Source of the DNA: Streptomyces atratus
GTDB taxonomy: Bacteria > Actinomycetota > Actinomycetes > Streptomycetales > Streptomycetaceae
NCBI RefSeq assembly: GCF_014648655.1
Contig: NZ_BMRN01000002.1
Coordinates: 186,001-250,000 of the forward strand
Direction of reading: 5' to 3'
Length of the DNA stretch: 64,000 bases
Under the pieces are notes generated by a model. That model made no database searches. It was not told where the DNA came from and saw only the letters and a list, made by a program, of their open reading frames with translations. Positions 35,927 to 43,761 of this stretch are shown piece by piece. The position numbers and the translations under genes are program-made. Position 1 is the stretch's first letter. Each line of letters begins with the position of its first letter.

Positions 35927-36459
35927 CCTCGCCGATCGGCACGGCGCGGCGGCCGGTCGTCGAAACCACGGTGTGGAGCGCCGCCCGGAGATTCCCCACC
36001 GGGGTGTCGGTGGTGACCGTGGGCAGCGGGGACGCGGTGCACGGCAGCACCGTCAGCGCGTTCTCCTTCGTCTCCCACGAACCGCCGCTGATCTCCGTCT
36101 GTCTGCAGAACGACAGTTCACTGCTCCCACGCATCACGCAGCACCGCGTCTTCACCGTCAACGTGCTCGCCGCCCACCAGGCCGCGCTGGCCCGGCACTT
36201 CGCCAGCCGCACCAGAAGTCCGGGGCGCGCCCAGTTCCAAGCGGTGCAGTGGACACCGGGCGAGGACGGTGTGCCCCGGCTGCGGTCCGCCCTCAGCTGG
36301 CTGCACTGCCGGGTCCACGAATGCGTCCCGGCCGGGGACCACGTGGTCGTGCTGGCCACTGTGACGGCCTGTGCGGCCGAGAGCGACCAGGCCCCACTGC
36401 TGTACTTCGCCGGGCATCTTCACCCCGGTCACATCCGGATCGAGGAGGAAACCACATGA
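35923..36459 (+). CDS. Flavin reductase (VlmR-like)
   Basis: 178 residues; the ATGA overlap fixes the start. Flavin-reductase-like split-barrel: ARRFPTGVSVVTVGSGDAVH, GSTVSAFSFVSHEPPLISVC, FTVNVLAAHQAALARHFASR, and LHCRVHECVPAGDHVVVLAT, ending in YFAGHLHPG. It would supply free reduced FMN or FAD to the two-component N-hydroxylase encoded by 32342-33481, as VlmR does for VlmH. It also overlaps the following diiron gene (ATGA). Confidence 0.92.
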   Translation: MTSPIGTARRPVVETTVWSAARRFPTGVSVVTVGSGDAVHGSTVSAFSFVSHEPPLISVCLQNDSSLLPRITQHRVFTVNVLAAHQAALARHFASRTRSPGRAQFQAVQWTPGEDGVPRLRSALSWLHCRVHECVPAGDHVVVLATVTACAAESDQAPLLYFAGHLHPGHIRIEEETT

Positions 36460-37412
36460 CCACGCCGATTCCCGCCGAGGCGGACTGGGACCAGGCCCCC
36501 GGACTGCTCGAAGGCGCCATGGACCTGGAGCTCACCGCGGCGGACTGCAACCTCCGCTACTGGCTGCAGGCCGTACCGCAGGGCACCCTGCGCGGCCGAC
36601 CGGACGGACACGACCCCGCCCTCACCGTGGCCCCGTACATGCTGGAGGGGCCGTTCCACGAGGCCATCACCCAGGAGTACGCCTTCCGGGCACTGGCCGA
36701 GGAGAAGGCCACCCGGGTGCTGTCGTACCTGGTCCCGATCGCGCCGGACAACGACACCATGGAGTTCTACGCCACCCAGGTGCTGGACGAGTGCCGGCAC
36801 GCCATGGTCTTCCGCAACCACCTGCTGGCGCTCGGCATCGCCCCCGAGCGGCTGGTCGAGGCGGTCGACACCTTCGCCTCCCCGTACAAGGAGAGCGTGC
36901 TGGGCCCGCTGGAGCAGCGCAGCCTGGAAATCATGCGCGACGACCGGGACTTCATCGGCGGCGTGGTGATGATGACGATCATCCTGGAGGGCGCCCTCGC
37001 CCCCGCGGCCGAACTGAGCGAGCGCAAGTGGCGGCCGCTCGACCCGGCGGCCGCGGAGATCGACAAGGGCGCGGGCATCGACGAGATCCGGCATCTGACG
37101 GTCGGGGCGGACATCGCTCGCCGCCATCTGATCGACCACCCGCAGGACAAGGACCGGGTCGTGGAGCTGATCCGCCGTGGCATGGACATGTGGGAGGAGC
37201 TCCCCACCCACGACATGGTGCACTGGCGCGAGGAGCGGTTCCAGGAGGGGCTGCGCCGCCACGGTGACGTGGTGGGCGACTACGAGATCTGGCCGGGCCG
37301 CCGGCTGATCGACACCACCCCGCAGGAGCGTCAGGACACCGCCGACAAGTGGTCCGACGACATGAAGGCCAAGCGCCTGAAGTACATGGGGCTGGAAGAG
37401 GCCCTCATATGA
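36456..37412 (+). CDS. Ferritin-like diiron oxygenase, VlmB-like candidate
   Basis: 318 residues. Two ExxH iron-ligand motifs are explicit: LDECRHAMVF (Glu112/His115) and IDEIRHLTVG (Glu210/His213). Additional Glu-bearing helices (ITQEYAFRALAEEKATRVLS, MTIILEGALAPAAELSE) supply the remaining carboxylates. This is the four-helix diiron oxygenase arrangement, as in AurF/CmlI-type N-oxygenases. In an N-N bond pathway the natural role is oxidation of a hydrazine or hydroxylamine intermediate to the azoxy group. It is translationally coupled on both sides, between flavin reductase and KAS III. Confidence 0.85.
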   Translation: MTTPIPAEADWDQAPGLLEGAMDLELTAADCNLRYWLQAVPQGTLRGRPDGHDPALTVAPYMLEGPFHEAITQEYAFRALAEEKATRVLSYLVPIAPDNDTMEFYATQVLDECRHAMVFRNHLLALGIAPERLVEAVDTFASPYKESVLGPLEQRSLEIMRDDRDFIGGVVMMTIILEGALAPAAELSERKWRPLDPAAAEIDKGAGIDEIRHLTVGADIARRHLIDHPQDKDRVVELIRRGMDMWEELPTHDMVHWREERFQEGLRRHGDVVGDYEIWPGRRLIDTTPQERQDTADKWSDDMKAKRLKYMGLEEALI

Positions 37413-38440
37413 CGGGCGCTCCCACGGCCGGGCGGACGCCCGGACCGGCCGCGGTGCTGTGCGGGCTCGGCGGCTGGCTGCCGCCGAAGGTGGTGACCAA
37501 CGAGGAACTCGTCGCCCGGCTCGACACCTCGGACGAGTGGATCCGCACCCGTACCGGCATCCGGCAGCGCCATGTGATCGAGCCCGGCATGTCCACCGGT
37601 TCGCTCGCCGTCGAGGCCGGGGCCAGGGCCCTGAAGTCGGCGCAGCAGGACTCCGTCGGCGCGGTGGTCCTCGCCACCACCACCCCGGACCGCCCCTGCC
37701 CGGCGACCGCCCCCGAGGTGGCCGCGCGGCTCGGCCTGGCCGGCGTACCGGCCTTCGACATCGGGGCCGTCTGCGCCGGATTCGTCTACGCACTGGCGAC
37801 CGGCGCCGGTCTGATCGCCACCGGGACGGCCGACGACGTCCTGGTGATCGGCGCGGACGCCTACTCGACGCTGCTCGATCCCGAGGACCGTACGACAGGA
37901 CCGATCTTCGGGGACGGCGCCGGAGCTGTCGTGCTGCGCCGCGGCGAGCCGGACGAGCCCGGGGCGCTCGGCGGATTCGACCTGGGCACCGACGGACACC
38001 TCTCCGATCTGATCGAGGTGCCGGCCGGGGGCTCGCGCCAGCGGGGCAGCGGCGTACCGGCCGGACCCCGCGACCACTACTTCGCCATGCAGGGCAAGCA
38101 GGTGTTCCGGCACGCCGTGCTGCGGATGACCGGCTCCGTGCACAAGGCCGTCGGCCGGGCCGGCTGGACCGTCGCCGGCATCGACCGGCTCGCCGCCCAC
38201 CAGGCCAACTCCCGCATCCTGGACGCCCTGACCGATCAGCTCGAGCTGCCCAGGGAACGCGCCCTGTCCAACATCGACCGGGTCGGCAACACCGCTGCGG
38301 CATCGGTCCCGCTGCTGCTGGCCGACTCCGTGAACGAAGGCTCCCTGCGGGCCGGCCACTCGGTGGTGCTCACCTCCTTCGGAGGCGGCCTCGCCTGGGG
38401 CTCCACCACGCTGCGCTGGCCGCAGCTGGACGCCGTCTGA
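37409..38440 (+). CDS. 3-oxoacyl-ACP synthase III (KAS III, FabH-like)
   Basis: 343 residues. FabH hallmarks: SDEWIRTRTGIRQRHV, the nucleophile Cys122 in FDIGAVCAGFVYAL, FGDGAGAVVL, the His of LAAHQANSRIL and the Asn of IDRVGNTAAASVPL. It starts a fatty acyl chain by condensing an acyl-CoA with malonyl-ACP. With the following ACP and KAS II it forms a dedicated chain-building set, presumably drawing reductases from primary fatty-acid synthesis because none is encoded here. Confidence 0.92.
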   Translation: MTGAPTAGRTPGPAAVLCGLGGWLPPKVVTNEELVARLDTSDEWIRTRTGIRQRHVIEPGMSTGSLAVEAGARALKSAQQDSVGAVVLATTTPDRPCPATAPEVAARLGLAGVPAFDIGAVCAGFVYALATGAGLIATGTADDVLVIGADAYSTLLDPEDRTTGPIFGDGAGAVVLRRGEPDEPGALGGFDLGTDGHLSDLIEVPAGGSRQRGSGVPAGPRDHYFAMQGKQVFRHAVLRMTGSVHKAVGRAGWTVAGIDRLAAHQANSRILDALTDQLELPRERALSNIDRVGNTAAASVPLLLADSVNEGSLRAGHSVVLTSFGGGLAWGSTTLRWPQLDAV

Positions 38441-38501
38441 CCCGCACCACCCCACCCGCTCATCCCGTCCCGCCCTGTGCGTACACCGTAAGGAGACAGA
38501 C

Positions 38502-38741
38502 ATGCCCAGCGTTCTCGACCGGATCACCGAGGTCCTCGTCAGCCGGTTCGGAGTCGAGCCGGAGGAGGTCACCGAGGACACCACGATGCGCGATCTCGAC
38601 CTGGACTCCCTGGCCCTGGTCGAATTCGCCCTGGTCGCCGGTGGTGAGTTCAACATCCAGATCGACGACGAGGAAGTCGGCGCGGAATCGTCGGTCAAGG
38701 ACCTGATCTCCCTGATCGACAGCAAGAGCGCGGTGCTGTGA
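38502..38741 (+). CDS. Acyl carrier protein
   Basis: 79 residues, with AAGGAG upstream. The motif DLDLDSLALVEFAL carries the phosphopantetheine Ser36, and the helix pattern (VLDRITEVLVSRFGV, VKDLISLIDS) is a normal type II ACP. It sits between KAS III and KAS II and overlaps the KAS II start as GTGA, so it is the carrier for the alkyl chain rather than for the PKS. Confidence 0.93.
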   Translation: MPSVLDRITEVLVSRFGVEPEEVTEDTTMRDLDLDSLALVEFALVAGGEFNIQIDDEEVGAESSVKDLISLIDSKSAVL

Positions 38742-39982
38742 GCCCCGGCCGCGACGACGCCGGGGCCCGTGACATCGCGGTCACCGGTCTCGGCCTGCTG
38801 ACCCCGGCGGGCAACGGGGTGGCGGAGAACTGGGCGCGGGTCCTGGACGCCGAACCGACCGCGGCCACCGACCCCGGTCTGGCGGGGCTGCTGGTCGACT
38901 TCAGCTGCCGCGCCGCGGACTTCGACCCGGTGGCCCACTTCGGCAGGCGACGGGCCTGGCGGCTCGACCGCTACGTACAACTGGCCCTGATCGCTGCGGC
39001 GGAGGCCGTCCACGACAGCGGGCTCGACCCTGCCGACTGGGACGGAGCCCGGGTCGGCGTGGTCCTGGGCAACGCCCTCGGCGGCACCGCCACGTTCGAG
39101 CAACAGGTCCGCACCCTCGACCGGCAGGGGGCGGCGGCCGTCTCACCGATGCTGGTGCCGATGTCCGCGGTCAACATGGTGTCCGGTTACGCGGCCATGG
39201 AGTTCGGCGCCCTCGGCCCCAACCTCGTCACCGCCACGGCGTGCGCCTCGGCCTCCACCGCCATCGGCACGGCACGGGACCTGCTGCGGTCCGGTACGTG
39301 CGACGTGGTGATCACGGGAGGCACCGAGGCGAGCCTGACCCCGGCGGTGCTGTCCGGCTTCGCCCGGATGGGAGCACTCTCGCGGCGGTGCGACGATCCG
39401 GCCGCGGCCTCCCGCCCGTTCGACACCGACCGGGACGGGTTCGTGGCGGCGGAGGGCGCGGGGATGCTGGTCCTGGAGCGGTCGGCCGACGCCCGCGCCC
39501 GCGGCGCCCGGGTAAGGGCCCGGCTGAGCGGATACGGAGCATCGGCCGACGCCCACCACGCCACCGCTCCCGACCCGGAGGGGCGGGGCGCCGAACGCGC
39601 GATCCGCACGGCGCTGCGCGACGCGGGCGTGGCCCCCGACGAGGTCGACCATGTGAACGCGCACGGCACCTCGACCCCGCTCAACGACCTCACCGAGGCC
39701 CGGGTGCTGAAACGGGTGCTCGGCACGCGTCCCGTGGTGACGTCGTCCAAGGGCGTGACCGGGCACTCGCTCGGTGCCGCGGGCGCCATCGAAGCGGTGC
39801 TCACCGTCCTCGCGCTGGAGCAGGGGACCGTGCCGCCCACCGCGAACCTCGACAGCGTCGACCCCGCCATCGAGGTCGACATCGTGGCGAAGGCGCCCCG
39901 GGCCCTGCCGATCGGAGTCGCCCTGAGCAACTCCTTCGGATTCGGGGGGCAGAACGCCGTACTCGTGTTCACCGCGGCCTGA
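38738..39982 (+). CDS. 3-oxoacyl-ACP synthase II (KAS II, FabF-like)
   Basis: 414 residues from the overlapping GTG. Motifs: ITGLGLLTPAGNGV-type N-terminus (here VTGLGLLTPAGNG), catalytic Cys169 in TACASASTAIGTA, VNAHGTSTPLNDLTEA with the first His, and SSKGVTGHSLGAAGAIEAV with the second. SNSFGFGGQNAVLVF closes the fold. It elongates acyl-ACP with malonyl-ACP. Both catalytic His and the Cys are present, so it is an active condensing enzyme and not a chain-length factor. Confidence 0.93.
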   Translation: MSPGRDDAGARDIAVTGLGLLTPAGNGVAENWARVLDAEPTAATDPGLAGLLVDFSCRAADFDPVAHFGRRRAWRLDRYVQLALIAAAEAVHDSGLDPADWDGARVGVVLGNALGGTATFEQQVRTLDRQGAAAVSPMLVPMSAVNMVSGYAAMEFGALGPNLVTATACASASTAIGTARDLLRSGTCDVVITGGTEASLTPAVLSGFARMGALSRRCDDPAAASRPFDTDRDGFVAAEGAGMLVLERSADARARGARVRARLSGYGASADAHHATAPDPEGRGAERAIRTALRDAGVAPDEVDHVNAHGTSTPLNDLTEARVLKRVLGTRPVVTSSKGVTGHSLGAAGAIEAVLTVLALEQGTVPPTANLDSVDPAIEVDIVAKAPRALPIGVALSNSFGFGGQNAVLVFTAA

Positions 39983-40033
39983 CGGCGGCGCCATCCGGCC
40001 CGGCAATTCGGCCCGACATGAAGGAGAACGCTC

Positions 40034-41083
40034 ATGCCCGCCCGACAGGACTCCCTGACCATCTCGCCGACAGGATCCTTCGAGGAGCTGTCCGAACTGG
40101 TCAAGCAGGCCGGGCTGATGGATCCCCGGAAGGACTACTTCACCTTCAAGATAATCTCCAACCTCGTTCTGTTCGGGGCCTGCTGGGCGGCCCTGTTCTG
40201 GTTCGGGGACACCTGGTGGCAACTGGTGACCGCGGTCGCGCTGGGACTGGCGTTCGTCCAGACCGGCTTCATCGCGCACGACACGGGCCACAAGCAGATC
40301 AGCAAGGCCAAGGTGCCCTCCGAGGTACTCGGCGCCATCCACATGAACCTGCTGATGGGCACCGCGTACGGCTGGTGGATCAACCACCACAACCGGCACC
40401 ACAGCAACCCCAACAACCTCGACCGCGACCCGGACACGATGCGTCGTCAGGTCATCTTCGACGTGGACGAGATGCCGGCGAAGGCGACGAGCGGATTTCG
40501 GCGGTTCGTCATCCGCTTCCAGTCGGTGATGTTCTTCGTGCTGCTGGGGCAGGAGGCCTGGCGGCTGCACGCGTCCGGCTTCAAGGCGGCACGGGCGGGT
40601 GGGCTGCGCCGCCCCGTCCTGGAGCTCGGGCTGATCGGGGTGCACGCCGTGGTCTGTCTGGCAGCCGTGTTCACCGTGCTGTCACCGCTGACCGGTGTGG
40701 TGTTCGTGCTCGTCAACCAGGCGGTGTTCGGCCTGTATCTGGGTGCCGTCTTCGCCCCGAACCACAAGGGCATGGTGGTCTACCGCAGCGATGTCCAGCT
40801 CGACTGGCTCCACCGTCAGGTACTGACGTCACGCAACATCCGGTCCAGCCGGCTGACCGATTTCCTGTACGGGGGGCTGAACTACCAGATCGAGCATCAT
40901 CTCTTCCCCGCCATGCCCCGGGTCAATCTGCGGTACGTACGGCCGATGGTCATCGACTACTGCGCGGAGCACTCCATTCCGTACCGGGAGGTGTCCGCCT
41001 GGGCCTCGTACCGTGAGGTGGCACGCTTCCTCGGGAAGGTCAGTGACGAGGCCCGCAACGGCGCGGAACCGCAGGCTGCGTGA
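40034..41083 (+). CDS. Membrane fatty acid desaturase
   Basis: 349 residues, AAGGAG upstream. The three histidine boxes of front-end/acyl-lipid desaturases are present: HDTGHKQ, NHHNRHHSNPN and YQIEHHLFP, with paired membrane segments before and after. These ligate a diiron centre that inserts a cis double bond in an acyl or alkyl chain. In this pathway it could provide the alkenyl unit next to an azoxy group. It is 51 bases after KAS II and is the last gene of the 30.6-41.1 kb operon. Confidence 0.92.
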   Translation: MPARQDSLTISPTGSFEELSELVKQAGLMDPRKDYFTFKIISNLVLFGACWAALFWFGDTWWQLVTAVALGLAFVQTGFIAHDTGHKQISKAKVPSEVLGAIHMNLLMGTAYGWWINHHNRHHSNPNNLDRDPDTMRRQVIFDVDEMPAKATSGFRRFVIRFQSVMFFVLLGQEAWRLHASGFKAARAGGLRRPVLELGLIGVHAVVCLAAVFTVLSPLTGVVFVLVNQAVFGLYLGAVFAPNHKGMVVYRSDVQLDWLHRQVLTSRNIRSSRLTDFLYGGLNYQIEHHLFPAMPRVNLRYVRPMVIDYCAEHSIPYREVSAWASYREVARFLGKVSDEARNGAEPQAA

Positions 41084-41400
41084 GTGTCCCGGCCGGGTCC
41101 GCCGGTGCCCGATCCGGCGGCATCGCACGGCATCGGATGCCGCTGGGCCCGCGTGCCGGATGGTACGTGGGCCCTCAGCCGCACCGGCCGGCGCCCAGGC
41201 GTTCTTGGGTATTTTTTTGCATTCCCCGCTGAGAATGGGTTTTATCACGCTCCCCGGTGAGGCGTCAATTACTGGATGGGTAATGGACTTTGCCAATTGC
41301 CGTACTGCACAGTTGGCTGAACGGGGGGCGTGCTCGACAGACCTTCAACGAGTTACGGCCCTTCCCGACGGTCAACGGATGATTGGACACGGGGGGATTC
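41084..41400. other. Regulatory gap between the main operon and the SARP gene
   Basis: 317 bases. At 41197-41219 a short CCCAG/TTGGG stem is followed by TATTTTTTT, a possible intrinsic terminator for the desaturase operon. The right half is AT-richer than its surroundings and carries operator copy 3 at 41268. No gene is seen. Confidence 0.5.
41268..41284. promoter_or_regulatory. Operator copy 3: ATTAC-N7-GTAAT upstream of the SARP gene
   Basis: ATTACTGGATGGGTAAT keeps both outer arms and spacing of the sites at 27737 and 46481, but its inner arms are not complementary. It lies 117 bases before the SARP start, so the MmyB-type regulators may control the activator. Confidence 0.55.
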
Positions 41401-42219
41401 GTGACATTCAGGGTTCTTGGCTCAGTGGGAATAATGAACGGAACCAGTTTGACCGCTTTACGGGGTGCGCGTCAGTGCACGCTGCTCGCGCTGCTGCTCC
41501 TGAAGGCGGGGGAGCCGGTGACCAAGGAGCAGTTCTTCGAGGAGCTGTGGGAGGAAGGTATACCGAGTCAGCCCGGGAACGCCTTGCAGGCCCAAGTGGC
41601 CCGGCTGCGAAAAGTGCTCCGCGCCGAGCTCGGTGACGAGTTCGTCTGCCGGCGGCTGATCACCCGCCCGTCGAGCTATGTGCTGGACGTCGACCCGCTC
41701 GAAGTGGACGTGCACCTCTTCGGGTCCCTGACGAAACAGGCGCGCGCTTCGATGCGTAACGATCCGGCGGGCGCGAGGGAGCTGTTCGACCGGGCCCTGT
41801 CGCTCTGGCACGGTGCGCCGCTGGAGGGGGTCACCGGCGGCCCGATCTGCCAGAGTGCCGCCGCGCAGTTCGAGGAGAACCGGCTCTCGGCCGTGGAGGC
41901 ACGGATACAGCTCGATATCGCGATCGACGGATACGCCCAGGCTGTCAGCGAGTTGAAGATGCTCGCCTACCTCGCCCCCTGGCGGGAGCGGCTGTTCGAG
42001 CTGCTGATGGTGTGCCTCTACCGCCTCGGTCGTCAGGCCGAGGCCATACAGACCTACAACCAGCTGCGCAGCCGTCTGGTCGAGGAGTTCGGGATGGAAC
42101 CCTCGCCGAGCGTCAAGAGCTGCATGATGGCGATCCTCAACCAGGACCCGGCGCTCGGCGGCGCCGAACGGCTCGTGGTGGCACGTACTCCGCTGGCCGG
42201 TTCCGCGGTCGCGTCCTGA
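41401..42219 (+). CDS. SARP-family pathway activator with a TTA codon
   Basis: 272 residues from GTG 41401, after a G-rich ribosome site. An OmpR-like winged helix (VTFRVLGSVGIMNGTS, LLLLKAGEPVTKEQFFEELW, NALQAQVARLRKVL, YVLDVDPLEVDVHLF) is followed by a bacterial transcriptional activation domain (YLAPWRERLFELLMVCLYRL, QAEAIQTYNQLRSRLVEEFG). These activators switch on antibiotic clusters through direct repeats near -35. Codon 20 (41458-41460) is TTA, so translation should depend on the bldA tRNA-Leu. Valanimycin also uses a SARP (VlmI). Confidence 0.92.
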   Translation: MTFRVLGSVGIMNGTSLTALRGARQCTLLALLLLKAGEPVTKEQFFEELWEEGIPSQPGNALQAQVARLRKVLRAELGDEFVCRRLITRPSSYVLDVDPLEVDVHLFGSLTKQARASMRNDPAGARELFDRALSLWHGAPLEGVTGGPICQSAAAQFEENRLSAVEARIQLDIAIDGYAQAVSELKMLAYLAPWRERLFELLMVCLYRLGRQAEAIQTYNQLRSRLVEEFGMEPSPSVKSCMMAILNQDPALGGAERLVVARTPLAGSAVAS

Positions 42220-42297
42220 CCCGCAGTCCCGGCGCGCCGCTCCCCGCCCCACCCCCACGCATCCCGGAAGCGATTGTCGATGACGGAGGATTTTCTC

Positions 42298-43419
42298 GTG
42301 ACGAAGCCCGACCGGTCCCCTTCGCCGAATGCGCCGAAGACGGAACTCGACGAAGTGCGCGATCTGATTCTGCGATACCCCGGAGTCGCCCGTGTGCGAC
42401 TGGACCACACGTCCGCGGGCCGGCTGACTGCGTGCATCCAGGGCTGGGAAAATGCGAATGACCTGTCACCCGCCGGGCCGCTGAGCGAACTCGCCGAGAT
42501 CAATCCGCACGAGACACGCTTTCTCTACGACGAGATATTCTCCGCCGAATCCTACTTACAGGGCGGCATCACCCTGCGCGAGGACGCGGTCGTCTTCGAC
42601 GTGGGCGCGAACATCGGAATGTTCAGCCTCTTCGTCGGGGCCCGCTGCCCTTCGGCCAGTGTCTTCGCGTACGAGCCGGTGCCCGATGTCTTCGATGTGC
42701 TGCGCCGCAACGTCGAGCGGCACGGAGTGTCAGCACGGCTGCTCCCCTTCGGGCTGTCCGACCGGGAGCAGGAGATCGTCTTCAACTTCTACCCGGGCAT
42801 CTCGATCATGTCGTGCCGCAGTGACTACGCGGACCTGGACAACGAGGTCGATCTGATCAAGCAGTACGTCGTGAACACCCGGGAGGCCGGTGCCGCGGGC
42901 CGGGACGATCATCTGGCCCAGGTGGAGGCCCTGGTCTCCAAGGACTTCGAACTCACCGAGCGGCGCTGCCGGCTGCGGCCGCTCTCCGATGTGATCGAGG
43001 AGACCGGAGTGACGCGCATCGATCTGCTGAAGATCGATGTGCAGCGGGCCGAGCTGGATGTCCTGCGGGGCGTCGCAGACCGTCACTGGCCCTTGATCCA
43101 GCAGATCAGCATGGAGGTCCACGACGAGAAGGGCACCCCGACCGAAGGCCGGGTGCAACTCGTGCGGGACCTGCTGACCGCGAACGGTTTCCGGGCCACC
43201 GTGGCCGAGGAGGACCTGCTGCGTGGCACCGGCCGGTACGCCGTGCAGGCGGTGCGCCCCGAGTACGCGGACGATCCCCGCCCGGTGGTGGCCTCGGCCG
43301 AGTCCGGCAGGCCGCGCCTCGACCCCCGGGCCATCGCCGACTGGCTGGCCGCACGCCTGCCTGCCGGACGCCTTCCGGACGAGGTCGTGCTGGTCGACGC
43401 CCTGCCCCCGCAGAGCTGA
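42298..43419 (+). CDS. FkbM-family SAM methyltransferase
   Basis: 373 residues from GTG 42298, eight bases after GGAGG; this ribosome site decides against the earlier ATG 42280. The SAM motif is VVFDVGANIGMFSLFVGARC, followed by VFAYEPVPDVFDVLRRN and IDLLKIDVQRAELDVLRGV, diagnostic of FkbM. It probably O-methylates a hydroxyl of the product. The last 35 residues (PRAIADWLAARLPAGRLPDE, VVLVDALPPQS) resemble the extreme end of an NRPS adenylation domain. A TTA codon at 42556-42558 implies bldA dependence. It is convergent with the small gene at 43503. Confidence 0.88.
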   Translation: MTKPDRSPSPNAPKTELDEVRDLILRYPGVARVRLDHTSAGRLTACIQGWENANDLSPAGPLSELAEINPHETRFLYDEIFSAESYLQGGITLREDAVVFDVGANIGMFSLFVGARCPSASVFAYEPVPDVFDVLRRNVERHGVSARLLPFGLSDREQEIVFNFYPGISIMSCRSDYADLDNEVDLIKQYVVNTREAGAAGRDDHLAQVEALVSKDFELTERRCRLRPLSDVIEETGVTRIDLLKIDVQRAELDVLRGVADRHWPLIQQISMEVHDEKGTPTEGRVQLVRDLLTANGFRATVAEEDLLRGTGRYAVQAVRPEYADDPRPVVASAESGRPRLDPRAIADWLAARLPAGRLPDEVVLVDALPPQS

Positions 43420-43447
43420 GCGACCGGGCCGCCGCCCGCACAGCTGA

Positions 43448-43479
43448 AAGACCCCCGGGCCTGCGGGCCAGGGGGTCTT
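43448..43479. terminator. Hairpin between convergent genes
   Basis: AAGACCCCC and GGGGGTCTT form the outer stem, with a further GGCC/GGCC pairing inside. It separates the methyltransferase gene from the small minus-strand gene and can act in both directions. Confidence 0.8.
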
Positions 43480-43502
43480 CCGCGCGGCGAGAGGGCAATC
43501 CG

Positions 43503-43670
43503 TCAGGCGGTGGCCTCCCCGGGCACCGCATCCAGCAGGGCGTCCAGTTCCGCCAGTGCCAGGTCTGCCGCCGCGGCGGCGGCAGCGCTGTCCGGGTCGC
43601 CGGCCAGGCCGAAGAACGAGTTCAGCAGCTGGCCTTCGGCGGCCTCCAACTGCTCCGGTGTCGGTCCCAT
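43503..43670 (-). CDS. 55-residue acidic, Ala-rich small protein
   Basis: From ATG 43670, with GGGAGC seven bases upstream. The sequence starts GPTPEQLEAAEGQLLNSFFG, continues with a seven-Ala run and ends LAELDALLDAVPGEATA. It should be mostly helical and strongly acidic. It follows the VlmA-like gene by 91 bases on the same strand. There is no leader-peptide cleavage motif or Cys/Ser/Thr-rich core that would suggest a RiPP. It may be a small helical partner protein; the function is unknown. Confidence 0.6.
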   Translation of the reverse strand: MGPTPEQLEAAEGQLLNSFFGLAGDPDSAAAAAAADLALAELDALLDAVPGEATA

Positions 43671-43761
43671 GACAAGCTCCCGGGTCTCGGAACGGATCGG
43701 TTTGCTTACTCCGTACGTCACGAAGGGACGGCGGGCCGCACCGGGCAGGTGCGGCGCGTCC

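Noticed and set aside
43503..43670. RiPP precursor peptide
   Set aside because: It lacks a leader/core arrangement, Cys/Ser/Thr-rich core and any adjacent maturation enzyme.
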